Shown: one piece after another, positions 53,021 to 64,000 of the stretch
How positions within the stretch are numbered: position 1 is the first letter of the stretch
How the letters are laid out: every line of letters begins with the position of its first letter
Source of the DNA: Quercus robur
Lineage: Eukaryota > Streptophyta > Magnoliopsida > Fagales > Fagaceae
DNA length: 64,000 nucleotides
Reading direction: 5' to 3'
NCBI RefSeq assembly: GCF_932294415.1
Contig: NC_065538.1
Coordinates: forward strand, 74,377,834-74,441,833
Position numbers and translations under genes: made by a program
Notes under the pieces: model-generated
The model's database searches: none
Seen by the model: only the letters and a program-made list of their open reading frames with translations
What the model was told of the DNA's origin: nothing

Positions 53021-55276
53021 TTAGGATATACAATGCACTTGGCTAGTCTTTTTGTTAATGTCCATTTTCCTCATTTCCCAGCTCAAAGTTTTCAATACTG
53101 ACACCATATCTTCAGATTGAGGATGTAAATTGTGATCTGAAAAAAAGGTTGTAATGGCCCCATGAAGTTCAATGAAACTCCATCCAGGGAGTTTCTTCAG
53201 GCCAAGAGACCTCATTTGGGTCCACACCTCACCCACTCCATCCCATCTATTCATTGAAGCATAGCTGTGTGCCAATTGCACATAATTTCCTGCATTTGCA
53301 GGCCTCAACATGAGAATATCTCTGGCAATTACATCACCAAGTTCATCATTGCCATTGAACCGACAAGCATCAAGCAGTATGCCTAACACATCAATTGTAG
53401 GTTCTTGAAACATCCTCCTGTAGAAGTTATATGCTTCCTCTACCCTCCCAGCACGACTAAGTAGATCAACAATGCATGCACGGTGTTCAAGGTTTGGTGC
53501 AATACCAAAGTCTTCTGTCATAGACTGGAATATACTCAAGCCATGTTGGACAAGCCCATTATGACTACAGGTGGAGAGAACTGACAGGAAAATGACATGG
53601 TTTGGTTCAATTCCAGTGCGTAGAAACTCTGAATACATCCTCAAAGCAGTCTCCCCTTTACCATGACAACCATATCCTGAAATTATTATGCTCCAAGAAA
53701 CCAGATCATGTTGTGCCATCCCATCAAAACACTTCTGGGCAGTATCTAAGTCACCACATTTAGAATACATATCAACCAAGGCTGTGTCGACCAAGATGCA
53801 TGGTGTAAGGCAACTTCTAATTACAAAATTGTGGATCCACTTCCCCTGATTGAGTGCCCCAGTGGAAGCGCAACCTTGGAGAAGGGAGACAACAGTTATT
53901 GAATCAGGTCTTTGAAGGGTTGTCCTCATTTCATTGAAGAGGGACAAGGCTTTAAATAAATGGCCATTTTGAGCATGCCCAGCAACTATTGCATTCCAAG
54001 AAACCAAATCTCTCTTGGCCATCCTATCAAAAACAGCACAACTTTGATCCAAATGACTGCACTTAGAATACATATTAACAAGAGAGTTTTGAGCAGGGAT
54101 ATCTAATGTCATTCCTTGCCTTAATATGTAACCATGAATTGAGGTCCCCAGATCATAAGAATCCTGTTGTGCACAAGCTGCAAGAGCACTAGCTATTGTG
54201 GCAGTAGATGGCTTCACTCTTGATTTTAACATTTCAAAGAAAACTGCAAGTGCCTCATCTGCACAATCATTTTGCACAAGCCCTGAGATCATTGCAGTCC
54301 ACAACACTACATCTTTATCTGTGGTCTGTTCAAATATCCGAAATGCATTGTCAATGTTCCCACATTTCAAATACATAGCTATAAGTGATGTTTCAACATG
54401 TGCATCCAAGTAAAATCCAGCTTTTAAAACCTTCCCATGCACCAACTTTCCCCATTTAAGATTGCTTTGTGTTGCAGTCACAGACACCAAAGACCCAAAT
54501 GTCTGCTGGTCAGGCTCCATACCTTCAATTCTCATTCTATCTAAAAGCTGCAAAACTTCACTAATATCCCCAATCTGGGCATAGCCCGATATCAAAGAAT
54601 TCCATGAAATCATGTCCCTATGATCCATAAATTTAAAATGGTCTTTAGCATCCTCAATGCTTCCGCATTTACCATATACATTCAATATAGAATTAGCCAA
54701 AGCTATATCTGACTCAAAACCATACAAAACTGTACAACCATGCAAGCACTGCACATGGTTAAGTTCTGGAGCTCCAGAGAGCATGCTTAACAATGTAACT
54801 GAACTGGGCCGAATTCCTTGGCGCCTCATCTCATTATACACAGAAAACACCATATTAGCATCACCCAGGCGTGAATAACATCCGATAATTGCAGTCCAAG
54901 GAACAACATTTCTATCAGGCATTATGTCAAATACTTTCTGAGCACTACTTACGCACCTAAATTTTGCATAGAAGTTGATCAAAGAAGACGCAATATAAGA
55001 ATCAGAGGAATACCCATTAACAATGACAAGTTGATGGAACGAGAGGCCATGTGAAAACAGTTCCAAAGAGGTACAGGCTTTGAGGAGACTAGGGAAGGTA
55101 AAGGCATCTGGAGGAGTATTTGTGTTGAGCATAGAGGAATAGGTGAGTAAAACTTCATGGTGGGCGCCTTGGGATGAGAGTTGGTTGATGATAGCGTTGA
55201 ATGACTTGGTAGTGGTGGGTTGAAATGGTGGTAGCTGTTTTAAGGGGTTTAGGGAAGAGGGTTTTAGCATGTTCAT
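53021..55276 (-). CDS. Pentatricopeptide repeat protein, PLS class with E domain (At4g04370-like)
   Basis: One uninterrupted exon of 751 codons, as usual for plant PLS-type PPR genes. After about 25 residues it is filled with P, L and S motifs such as NSLISGYAQIGDISEVLQLL, TAMISGLVQNDCADEALAVF and DMYSKCGDLDTAQKCFDGM. It ends with an E-type region (KKLPGWSFIELHGAITTFF) and short tail, with no DYW domain. Such proteins bind specific organellar RNAs and often act in C-to-U editing together with a separate DYW partner; the target is not predictable here. Length and type agree with Arabidopsis At4g04370 (about 729 residues, E subclass, from memory). Organelle import is expected, though the N-terminus is only weakly transit-like. 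Confidence 0.95.
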   Translation of the reverse strand: MNMLKPSSLNPLKQLPPFQPTTTKSFNAIINQLSSQGAHHEVLLTYSSMLNTNTPPDAFTFPSLLKACTSLELFSHGLSFHQLVIVNGYSSDSYIASSLINFYAKFRCVSSAQKVFDIMPDRNVVPWTAIIGCYSRLGDANMVFSVYNEMRRQGIRPSSVTLLSMLSGAPELNHVQCLHGCTVLYGFESDIALANSILNVYGKCGSIEDAKDHFKFMDHRDMISWNSLISGYAQIGDISEVLQLLDRMRIEGMEPDQQTFGSLVSVTATQSNLKWGKLVHGKVLKAGFYLDAHVETSLIAMYLKCGNIDNAFRIFEQTTDKDVVLWTAMISGLVQNDCADEALAVFFEMLKSRVKPSTATIASALAACAQQDSYDLGTSIHGYILRQGMTLDIPAQNSLVNMYSKCSHLDQSCAVFDRMAKRDLVSWNAIVAGHAQNGHLFKALSLFNEMRTTLQRPDSITVVSLLQGCASTGALNQGKWIHNFVIRSCLTPCILVDTALVDMYSKCGDLDTAQKCFDGMAQHDLVSWSIIISGYGCHGKGETALRMYSEFLRTGIEPNHVIFLSVLSTCSHNGLVQHGLSIFQSMTEDFGIAPNLEHRACIVDLLSRAGRVEEAYNFYRRMFQEPTIDVLGILLDACRFNGNDELGDVIARDILMLRPANAGNYVQLAHSYASMNRWDGVGEVWTQMRSLGLKKLPGWSFIELHGAITTFFSDHNLHPQSEDMVSVLKTLSWEMRKMDINKKTSQVHCIS

Positions 55277-56451
55277 AACTCATGTTAGAAGGCATGAAGA
55301 ATGGAAGAAAGTTGACTTTAAACTATTGAATGCATGGGGAAGCAGAAAGACACGTGAAACAAAGAAATTTGGTTTCAGCTCTGATGGGGTAATTCATTAA
55401 TTTGTGACTTTTCCCTTGTTGAGGTTTTGGAACGAGAAAAACCGAAATATTCATACTCGAACAAAAGTCCTATAGTTTACAACTCTTCTTTATATGATAA
55501 TTCGATCTATTGCTCCGCGTTCCCCATCATTTTATTATGAAAAGAAGAATCAAAATGATCAAGCTACCTACTCATTATTCGGAGGTGCCGGGCCCGTTAT
55601 GCCAAAAGTGAGAGAAAGCCCATCTCTCTTTTCTTTTTTACGTTCCCATGTCTCTCCCATATAGCAATATGGGGACGACAAAAAGGGGATCAGCTCTTAA
55701 TAATTGAGATTGAGAGTTGAAAAAAGTAACTTTCAATCTTAATCATTGAATAAATAAAGTGAAAAAAGTAAATATTTTGTGACTAAAGATGTGATAACTT
55801 TCAATCTTAACTATTAAATAAAAAAAATAAAAAAAAAAGTAAAAAAGTGAATTGTAAAAATTTTATGTAAGGATGGGGTAATTGGTGTTGGTGCAATACT
55901 CTACTAGTTGCATCCAATCCAAATCCACTTTTCCCAATACCTTAACAAGAAAATAGGGATTGCCTAGGGGTGCCTATTGGACAGATTCCTATTGGGTTTC
56001 AAAACATCCGAGATGGCAGTCCTAAATCCTAATGGCTTGCAATTTTTAGACAGTCCTTTTGGTTATTTGGTCAGAATAGAAAGTAATCAATTGCAAATAA
56101 TTTGATTCTGTCAGAGTGATTCATGGTAATATTGGTTGTGGCGTTGGTATTTGTTACAAAAGTTGAACTTATTGGTGTTACTTGAGGGTTGAGGCCCCAT
56201 AAAACTTCTTAAAATTAGGCTCCTATGTGATAACTTTTCACAAGTTCTGTCTTTGTTCATTTCAAGGTTTTCTCAAGAATCATTGAACTTATTCTCTGAT
56301 CACAATCTGTTTCATGAAAGAAATAAACCCCTTTTTTCTGAATAAATACTGATTTATTGAAGAAGACAAAAGAAGCTGGAGAAATGAGCATCAACCATCT
56401 CTGGCTTTGGCTTCAGTGTCAAGCTTTGGCATTGGTGTTACAATTGCTCTC
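55277..56451. other. PPR upstream region and spacer
   Basis: No second gene is seen. AACTTTCAATCTTAA with a following AATAAA-rich stretch occurs at about 55727 and again at about 55796, a diverged short duplication. Otherwise no TIR pairs or coding frames of note. Confidence 0.55.
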
Positions 56452-56692
56452 TTTTTTTTTTTTTTTTTTTTTTTTTTTCACAGTATTTCCTCAAGGCTTT
56501 TTAACCAGAAACTAATCACTGTTCGCGCTGGGTGGGCCCACAAAGGGGTAAAGTGCTGGCCCAGAAAATTCTTTTCAAAGTGCAGGTAGCAGGACTCGAA
56601 CTAGGGAGCACACCCCGTCGAGCCCAATACAAGCACTTTGAGACCGAGAGCCCATCAAACTCGGCCAACCCCCTGGGTTTACAATTGCTCTC
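56438..56692 (-). mobile_element. tRNA-derived SINE (family S2) with 14-bp target duplication
   Basis: TTACAATTGCTCTC occurs identically at 56438-56451 and 56679-56692. On the minus strand the 227-bp element between them starts ACCCAGGGGGTTGGCCGAGT (A-box-like), has TAGTTCGAGTCCTG (a clear B box) about 80 bases later, and ends in an A tail of about 27 (the T tract 56452-56478). The long region between the boxes suggests descent from a tRNA with a large variable arm, such as Leu or Ser. A perfect duplication and intact tail point to a recent insertion. Confidence 0.85.
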
Positions 56693-56762
56693 TCAATGTT
56701 TATTGAACAGCACTCATAAATTTCACGGTTACAGTTGCACTCCCAATGTTTATTGAACAGCA
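56682..56762. repeat. Direct duplication (33 bp, spaced) beside the SINE
   Basis: CAATTGCTCTCTCAATG then TTTATTGAACAGCAC (from 56682) recurs as CAGTTGCACTCCCAATG then TTTATTGAACAGCAC (from 56732), separated by 17 bases. Confidence 0.7.
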
Positions 56763-56954
56763 CGCACATGCTCATAAGGAGTATTTATTCTGGTCGAATT
56801 GATCCATTCGAGTAAGAATCACAAATCCAACCAGCAAATACCATAGAATTCCTAGTACACCAAGGCAATATTAATGTGTAAAAAGGTTACAAGAATAAGC
56901 CCACAATTCTACGGCCTAATGCACATAATTCCATAAATTTTCGGGTTTGAACAG

Positions 56955-59819
56955 CTAATTTGATTGCTTTTTTGGATATTCCCTTGCTCCAAATATTGTT
57001 GATCCAATTCTCACGTTTGTACTACACATTTCAATCTGCAAAACAATCAAGGTTTCAAGCCATAAGTCTATTCCTCCAGTATTACAGTGTGCATGTATAA
57101 GAATAGACACACAAAGCAACTCCAAATAATGATACAACTTCAAGTTAAAATGTTCATTTCCATGTATCAACATAGTTTTAGAACCATTTGACTTGCAGAA
57201 ATATGATAAATGAGGCAGCAAGTAAACATGGTAGCAGGAGTGTAATTGTTTAAAGTTTATGCTTTCTTAGTCCAATTCTCTATAAATAGCTCAATTCAAT
57301 TCCTTGATACTCTAAATTCCCAGCCTAACAAAAGAAAATTAATGAACATCAAAACATAAAAACCAGAAATCGGTTATGAAATATAGTCTTATGAAGAACA
57401 GAAGCAGAAGTGTCTTTACCGCTTGCTCAAAGTCTGCAGACATGCCCATTGACAGCTCACATTGCTCTTCTGGAATTCCTAGTGCTTTGCAAACCTCAGT
57501 TCTGCAGTTTGATAATGCCTAAAACAACAGACAGGTTTTAGAAAATTCAGGAAGCACAAGGAAAAACACTTCGATCAAAGAACCATGCATAATGTGGAGA
57601 TTGTCACCTTAAAGTTTTCTGGGGTCGAAGAATAATCCAGCATACCAATTGTCATTAGGCCACAGAACTCAAGGTTTGGGCAGCCCAAACTAACATGCTT
57701 TGCAAGTTCCACACACCCAGAGGGCTCAACCCCATATTTTGCTGCAACAAAATGACACAAAATGAATGACTGGGATTGTTCTATAAAAGCCTGGCATTAA
57801 TGAGCGATGACTCACATTGTTTGAAAAACAAAACCATTCCAGAAGAGTTCAGAATCTAGTGCAGACAATAAACCACCATGACTCTCAAACATATCTCCCA
57901 CCAAAATTAGGCAAGGGTGGCTAAGATTGTTAGTTGGTATAATTTTTTAAGTAATTCACATCCATTTAATGGTTTCTGATTTAATGGAACAAAGAGGTTA
58001 TGTGAAAATCAAGTTTTCTAGAGAAACCATTGAACACTTCAACTCTGAGGTTTCATGGAAAAGCAAATGAAAGAATTTCGGATGCGAATTGAAATTCTCT
58101 GTACGAGAAACTTCATAAAGTCATATAGAATAAAATAACCCACAATTCCCCCAGGGGTTGGGGGGCTGCATATAGATACACAAGAGCTTGTGTGATAATT
58201 GAATGCTTAAAACAAGATGCCTCACAGAGAGAATGGATGTATTAACCTTCATCACCAAATCACAAATGCTAAAAGACAAATGATGCACACCTATGGATAA
58301 AACAGGTACTAAAACTTCACATGAAAAAAATAGGGGAAAAAATAAAACCATAGCTCATTTTCAATAGATGATATTACAATGCAGATTACAAACCACTACT
58401 ACTCAACCAGGTTAACAATTAAACATATAAACAAGGAATCACAAACCTAGAAATTAATCCAAATGCTGATTGATACTATGATTTTCAAAAACAAAATGTT
58501 GTACGGCATAACCAAATTAATTGTTATAGCATGTCATTCTACTGTTCAAGCAGCCATAAAAGGTCAGATTTTGGAATTTAAGTCAGACTAGTCAAATCCG
58601 TAAGAAACAGGTAAATTTATCATGCACTGTAGATAACAAATTAAAAAAAAAAAAAAAAAAACCTACGAAAATATAAGTAATTTAACAAAATCAGCAAACA
58701 TAATCAACTTACATTCTTCTCCACTGGTATTTACTTGGACCAAGACCTTCAAAGGCTTTCTCCCAATGCTTGCAACCACACGATTAAGTTGATTTGCAAT
58801 CTGCAAAACACATAAAGCGTAGAAAATCAAAAAGAAACCAACCAAATTTTAAGTATACAACACCACCAACAACAAAGCCTTAATCCCAATATGTTGGGCT
58901 CGGTTATGGATCCTCAACGGACAAATCAGAGTCAGCCTCATGTATTCTTTTTTTCCATTCTATCCTGTCCAAACCAACATTGAAGTATGCGTGTGTGTGT
59001 TTTCTTAAAATTGTTCATTCTTGGTTCACTTTATACCTTTTCATTCTATAGAAAAATGGTGTCAGATTGTGTATGCTTCAGCTGAGAAACTCAGAAAGCC
59101 ATAAAAAAAAAAAAACAAAAAAAATAATTACCTTCTCATCATCTACACTTTCTACCATTGCAAGGTTTGGGACACCAGCTGCACAAATATTAAACCATGA
59201 TTTAATTAACAATTAAGTTCTACTTACTCTCCTCAACCAAAACGATATCATTTATTCAGAAAGAGAAGCATACCCAAAAGAGCCTTAGCCTTATTGCTCT
59301 GCAAATTTCCAATGAAATGCCACTCTATATCTTCTGGAAGCTGAAATCACCCAACAATTACCAAAATTAATAACTTTCAACAAAACCCAACACAAAAAAA
59401 CCCAAAAAAACAGAAGCAATTCACAATTTTCACCATTTGGAACCTTTAAAGAAACCAAAAAAAAAAAAGTTACAAAAATAAGAGACTAAATTCATTGGGG
59501 GTGCAAAACTAAGAGATTAATTCATTCATTCCCATTCACATAACAGAAATTGTAAATAATAAGAGAGAGAAAAGAAAAGAAAAGAAACCTGAGGAGCTTT
59601 ATCGATTAGCTCTTGAACGTAGTTTTCGCCGAAACAACGGTGTCCGACATCATAGACTTGGTGGATGAGAGAGACAGGTTTGGTCTTGCTGACAGCCACG
59701 ACTCGAACCTGTTGGGGCCCACGGCGGCCGGACCGCTCGGCGGCTTGTTGGACACGTTGGATTACGGACTGGAAAGCTGCTGCTGCCACGCCGTCCATGG
59801 CGGCCGAGGTGGTGGCCAT
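56955..59819 (-). CDS. PLPBP: Pyridoxal phosphate homeostasis protein (YggS/PLPBP family)
   Basis: Seven minus-strand exons, 59589-59819, 59274-59340, 59132-59178, 58713-58800, 57608-57741, 57420-57518 and 56955-57035, join in frame to 248 residues, the usual size. It is an alanine-racemase-like single-domain protein that binds PLP without known catalysis and buffers vitamin B6 and amino-acid pools. The PLP lysine is in VAVSKTKP, and family blocks [52 protein letters not shown] and [17 protein letters not shown] are present. The segment normally read as GST is CST here (TGT for GGT). The ATG at 59819 is preferred because it opens the conserved MATT-like start; an upstream in-frame ATG (59891) would add a hydrophobic 24 residues. 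An intron holds a dispersed repeat. Confidence 0.93.
58863..58995. repeat. Dispersed repeat, second copy of the 146-345 family
   Basis: CAACAACAAAGCCTTAATCC, GTTGGGCTCGGTTATGGATC and CTCAACGG with AGTCAGCCTCATGTATTC repeat the text found near the left edge of the window. It lies within an intron of the PLP homeostasis gene (58801-59131). Ends approximate. Confidence 0.55.
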
Positions 59820-62800
59820 GCCAGAACTCACTCCGTTCAGAATTAGAACTAAAAAGGAGAAATGGAACGGGAGGTGGAATAAAAAGAACATATGCTAAAC
59901 TTTTCTCATGTATTTTCGCTGTTTGAGGGTGAATTTTAACAAATTAATTAGATTGTTTTTTCCAATCATCTTCATGTCTGAAAAATTTTAAGAAGATAAA
60001 AATTTAATAACTGTGTTATGATTATCATCAAGTGACATTTAATTTTTAAGTTTTTGTAATCTTAAATTATGCATAAAATAAGTTTATTAATCTTTATAGT
60101 AATTACAATTTGATTTGAATGAAAAATTTGACATATATTGATAATGCACAAAAATCGTAAGTGAGTTGATTGTCCATACACGTGCCAAGGGAGGTTCCTA
60201 AAGAACAAAAGAGAAAGAACCAATCAAAGGGCACCGGTGAGGTATCGACCAAATACCCTCTGAAAGTTAAGTAAGTGATAGAATAATCTCCAAGAACTCA
60301 AGAGTGCAAGAACTAGGGAGAATTCATGTACCTCAAGAAAGGTAAAGTTTGTGGTTTATATAGTGATAGAGAGCTGACTCAAATCCCTTGATACAAGGGA
60401 ATTTCCTTGCAGAGAGAAGGGTCCCAAGATACTCGGGATTACCTTTCCATATATAAGAGATCTGATTGTGTGATAGAGTCTTTGGTCGTGGTATGCAAGT
60501 AATTTCCATGTAAGGATGTGTGGATAGGCACAAATTTGTGGGGAAACCCTAGGTGACGGGTCGTCCGGACACCAGGGATTGTCTGGCCTGACAATCCTTT
60601 AAAGGGTTGTTGATAGCCAAAATTTCACAAGAAAGTCCATTCTATAAAAAGTAAAGAAGGCCCAATTGAAGCAGCAAGAAGAATCGATATTAAGGCCTTA
60701 TTTATGTTCAGACTTCCAGCAAAAAATGCCATTAAAAAATCTAGCAAAATCCAGTGAAAGAATTGGGCCGGGATACCCAGAGGCTGCTAGAGGCCCAGGA
60801 TCCTCAAGTAATGCAGCACAGCTAATGTGGGATTGAGACAGCTCAAGAAAGGTACCACGAAATACAAGAAATGAAGAACAAATATGTCCTTCTCAAGTAC
60901 CCAGTAGTGCAACAAAGAATCAGAAAGTATAAAGCAAACATTCATGAACAAAGGAGCTATACCACAAGGAACCAAGAATTAGAAAACCATAAGTAGAAGC
61001 GACTGGAAGGGAACTTTCAACCCAGCAGTAAAAGATTCCAATTATTTGGGAATAATGACAGCAAGGAAAGACAACCAAAAGCTGAGTCTGAAAAGTAAGA
61101 AACCTTGAAAAAAGAGAGATTGAAGGTCAACTGCCCAAGGATGCTCCGGAATGGAAACTCAGCAAGTGACTTTTAGAGAAACAGCACTAAAAGATGAAAA
61201 CTATGAGAAAAAAGAGAAGAGACCAGCTCCTGTGCAACTGTCACAGCACGAGCTCTGAGGGGTAAAAGAGATAAATCACTAGTACTTCGGAGCCCTAGAA
61301 AACACACTATAAAAGGAAGAGAAAACCCATGTTGAAAGGGGGGATTTTCAGTAGGAAGAATATCATAACAAAGCCATTAGAACTCTGTAAAATTTAAGAA
61401 AAACAGAGGAACGTTTCCCGGTATCCCAGAAACAGCCACTATAGCACATACTTGGATTCAAAAGGATTCAAACTTTGCAAGTCTTAGAGGCTTGGATAGC
61501 CATCGAAGTCTGTAATTTTTGAGTTTATTTGAACCTTGTATTACGTCTTAGTAAGCACATTTGTAATCCACAATTAAGAAAAATAATGAAATATCTCATA
61601 TTGATTTGAGGATTTCTAACAATTACTTTGCATATTTCTTTATTATATCATCTTCCTTTACTACTTCTTGCTGCTCAATACATATATATTCTTGCTTGTT
61701 AATTTTTTCCTTTTACTCAGCCAAAAGCTGAGTCCTTTGCCTAAGCAAAGCCACTCAGTCTTGAGTTCCAAATCCCACAAGTCTTGTGCAAAAGTACTAA
61801 GTCTGTGAGAATTGGGGCCAGGATCCTCATGGCTGAATCATTCTCATGAAATTTATTTACACATATGTATATGTATTAATATATATATCATAATCTAAGA
61901 AACTAACAATTATTTGAAGATATGTGCATTGTATAGTTGTTCTTGTGTATGACTTATAGAGGTAAAAGGAAAGGACAAAACTCCATTGCATAACAAGCAT
62001 GGAGAAAGATTGTATAGTGCAGAGAATCAGTATTTTGGGTTCTTACAGGCCTAATACGCCCCAGGATCCCACGACAGTACGCCCGGGGTACCAAGTGAAG
62101 GAAATCTTTAAAATGTTTATACGAATAAAAGATAAGCCTTAAATATTCTATTTCAATCTCTTTCTCATTGTGAATATTATGAATATCTATTTTACTTATT
62201 TTGTAAGAATAAATGGTCATTTTATGATACTAAAACACTTATAATGGTATTTTATTGCTTAGGAGGAATCGCATTTTTGCCTTGAGGAGATTTATGTGAC
62301 TTGCGCACAACTTGGTTTGTAATTAGCCCCCATTTAGCTGCGGTGAACCAAGCCCAGTCCATTAAACTACAACTATTTGGCCCAGGATCCTTGGGCCTAT
62401 GTGCTAAAGAAAAAAAGCACTTTCACAAGGGTCGTCCTTTGTTGGGACTGATCGTCCCCCTGGGATTGGTTGTCCCTCTTGAGAAGCGTTCTTCCCTTCC
62501 GAGTCTTAGTCGTCCTTTTCTAGGGTAGGTCTAAAATTTTTCTCATCAGTTGCCCTCTACTCCGTTTGTCGTCGGGATGTTTGACAGGTCGCGGAGTTGA
62601 CATAAATGCCTGGTCTTGTGTGCGTCATAAATAGGGGTTTAGGGGTAATTATGTCTTTCTGATGGGGCAAGTGACACGTGTCACCTTCTAATTCATGGAA
62701 TTAGACGTCGCAGCGCTTCATTTTCTTTGCCATGTCATCCTATAAATAGTCCAATGCCGTTATTATCCTCATTATCTAAATATTCTCCCATCTTAATCCC

Positions 62801-62997
62801 AGAGCTCAGTCATCGGTTTTTCGCTTCGTTGGTATACCTACTTCGTTGGTTTTATTATTCATCCGTTTCTTAGGTATGCTTCGTCAGTCTATCTTTTTCT
62901 CTTTTCCACTCTCTCTTTTCCTTTTCTTTTTTGTTGGTTTGTACACGTAGGAAGTTGAGTAGAATCTTAGTTTTCATTTGTCGCTTGTAGGTAGGGG
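59820..62997. mobile_element. LTR-retroelement-derived region, probably nested remnants
   Basis: After about 350 bp of PLPBP upstream DNA, the sequence becomes GC-richer with blocks repeated in the area: CCAGGATCC variants at about 60797, 61829, 62070 and 62384, and GTCGTCC-type words at about 60561 and 62433-62510. A segment from TGTTGATAGCC (60608) with a TATAAAAG box near 61308 reads like an LTR that may end at 61621 or 62047; no clean target duplication was found. CCTATAAATAG near 62740 looks like the promoter of the following ORF. The region seems to be retroelement pieces, some inserted in others, without intact ends. Old and broken. Confidence 0.45.
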
Positions 62998-63546
62998 ATG
63001 TCTGGAGATAGTGAAGCGACGAGTGAGCGTACCCTATTGATCTGCATGGGTTTGGAGGACAACTTGTCTAGTCCTAGGCCAGAGTATTCTTTTGACGACT
63101 TGTCGGTATTCGATAGGAGTTCATCCTCAGAATCCTCGTCGGGGGAGGCTAGCCTGTTAGGGCAACAACTGCGGGATGTCATTTTGCCCAATGATTGGTC
63201 CATTCATGATTTTCCTGTAGATATGAGTGACGAGGTCTTTGGTAGGCTAAGACCCCGTTTTCAAATGCCTGACAATGTGCCTATTAGGAAGGGTGATTTA
63301 GGAGAGAAGTGTTATGATAGGAAGTCATTCGGCGTAGGCTTTTACGAGGCTGCCTTCATAGTGGGGCTTCGTCTGCCTTTCACCACCTTTCATCGTTGGT
63401 TAGCCTTTTACTTGGGTGTGTTTGTTAGTCAGATAGCCTTGAACGCTTGGAGGATTTTCATCAGGGCTGAAGTGCTATGGGGACAACACAGTGGGGGCAA
63501 TCGTTCCTTTACTTTGGAGGAGTTTTTCCATTGCTACAAACCCTAG
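62998..63546 (+). mobile_element. Retroelement ORF with putative gypsy-type plant transposon domain, fragment
   Basis: An open frame of 182 codons has an acidic Ser-rich start and then GVGFYEAAFIVGLRLPFTTF and ALNAWRIFIRAEVLWG, text I associate with the Pfam domain called putative gypsy-type transposase (PF04195), common in plant LTR elements. Related coding text continues to the right edge in more than one frame, so the copy looks broken and is cut by the window. It is treated as a fossil. No reverse transcriptase, integrase or partner LTR is visible within the window. Confidence 0.6.
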
Positions 63547-64000
63547 GAAATTCCCCAATCCAAGGGTTTTTACAATTTTGTGTGTCATCGGCCTGCCCTA
63601 AGGTTGATATCTGACATGGCCGATTCTAATTGTTTGTGGAAGGCCAGTGCAAGGGGTTAATTGGGTTTGTAGCCTCGACGAGTGGAATAGTGTAGGGTCT
63701 TTTTATGATCATTCTTAGGGGCAATTACTCAAGTCTGGTGAGTCGTCAGTTTACTCTTGGGTCGTCGGTATGCACTTATCGTTGATTTGACTAATTTTTT
63801 GTTTTGTTTCAGCCAAAGCTTGCTCGACAATCCTTCCTAAGCAAAATGCCTTTTTGGAGAGGGTTTTTGAGATTCCCTTTGAGGAGAGGTCTTGGAAGAA
63901 GCTTGTTAATTTAGACACACTTTATGCCTACTGTGGTGGACCCGTCCCCACCAAGGAAGCCCAACGACTAGACCGCTTTTCGAGAATTCGTAAGTGCTTT
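63547..64000 (+). mobile_element. Continuation of the retroelement fragment to the window edge
   Basis: Retroelement-like coding text persists past the ORF, including a stretch near 63830-63990 with Glu/Arg-rich content. The element runs off the right edge, so its family parts and far end cannot be described. Confidence 0.45.

Noticed and set aside
56600-56690. Possible tRNA gene with variable arm on the minus strand
   Set aside because: A- and B-box-like text exists but no acceptor-stem pairing is evident, and the A tail with target duplication shows it is a SINE.

Overview
This is a stretch of eudicot plant nuclear DNA. Its genes are intron-rich with GT-AG junctions, the DNA between genes is AT-rich and full of microsatellites, and the small dispersed elements (MITEs, tRNA-type SINEs, hAT-like elements, solo LTRs) are of plant type. 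The repeats remind me of Fagaceae/Fagales (oak, chestnut, beech), but that is an impression, not a proof. No organellar, bacterial or CRISPR sequence was seen.

Layout, left to right. (1) 984-2954 (+): 3' part of a REPRESSOR OF SILENCING 3 (ROS3)-like RNA-binding gene; its first exon lies off the left edge and its last exon changes frame once. (2) 3819-8023 (+): the 3' half of an OSCA1/CSC1-type mechanosensitive channel gene, with no trace of its 5' half; a 119-bp MITE sits exactly at its stop codon. (3) 8143-18705: repeat-rich spacer with a 1.07-kb hAT-like element holding a nested MITE, two related solo LTRs in opposite orientation, and more MITEs. (4) 18706-23494 (+): a KDM3/JMJ25-like JmjC histone demethylase, 12 coding exons. 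(5) 25800-34903 (+): organellar leucyl-tRNA synthetase (EMB2369 type), 20 exons. (6) 36592-41779 (+): a GT14/BC10-like glycosyltransferase, 10 exons, with a possible overlapping uORF. (7) 43826-46989 (-): class III peroxidase of the PRX29 type, 3 exons. (8) 48497-50884 (-): a DUF1068 (ELMO/NKS1 family) Golgi protein with an unusual Pro-rich repeat tail. (9) 53021-55276 (-): single-exon PLS-type PPR protein. (10) 56955-59819 (-): YggS/PLPBP-family PLP homeostasis protein, 7 exons. (11) 59820-64000: LTR-retroelement-derived DNA with an ORF carrying a putative gypsy-type domain near the right edge.

How the genes relate. As recalled, OSCA1 - LeuRS - DUF1068 - PPR match the consecutive Arabidopsis loci At4g04340, At4g04350, At4g04360 and At4g04370, so the window looks like an ancient syntenic block expanded by extra genes and transposons. 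The ROS3-like and JMJ25-like genes both belong to families that oppose DNA methylation silencing; their closeness is noted, but no functional link is shown.

Nothing here convinces me of a wholly new biological system. The most interesting structures are the MITE whose target duplication is a stop codon, the orphan half-channel gene, the DUF1068 gene with both a repeat-coded tail and a duplicated 5' splice site, the ATGA-overlapping uORF, and three tiny A-rich insertions with 13-16-bp target duplications. All exon limits come from reading splice consensus, frame continuity and remembered family sequence; no alignment was run.
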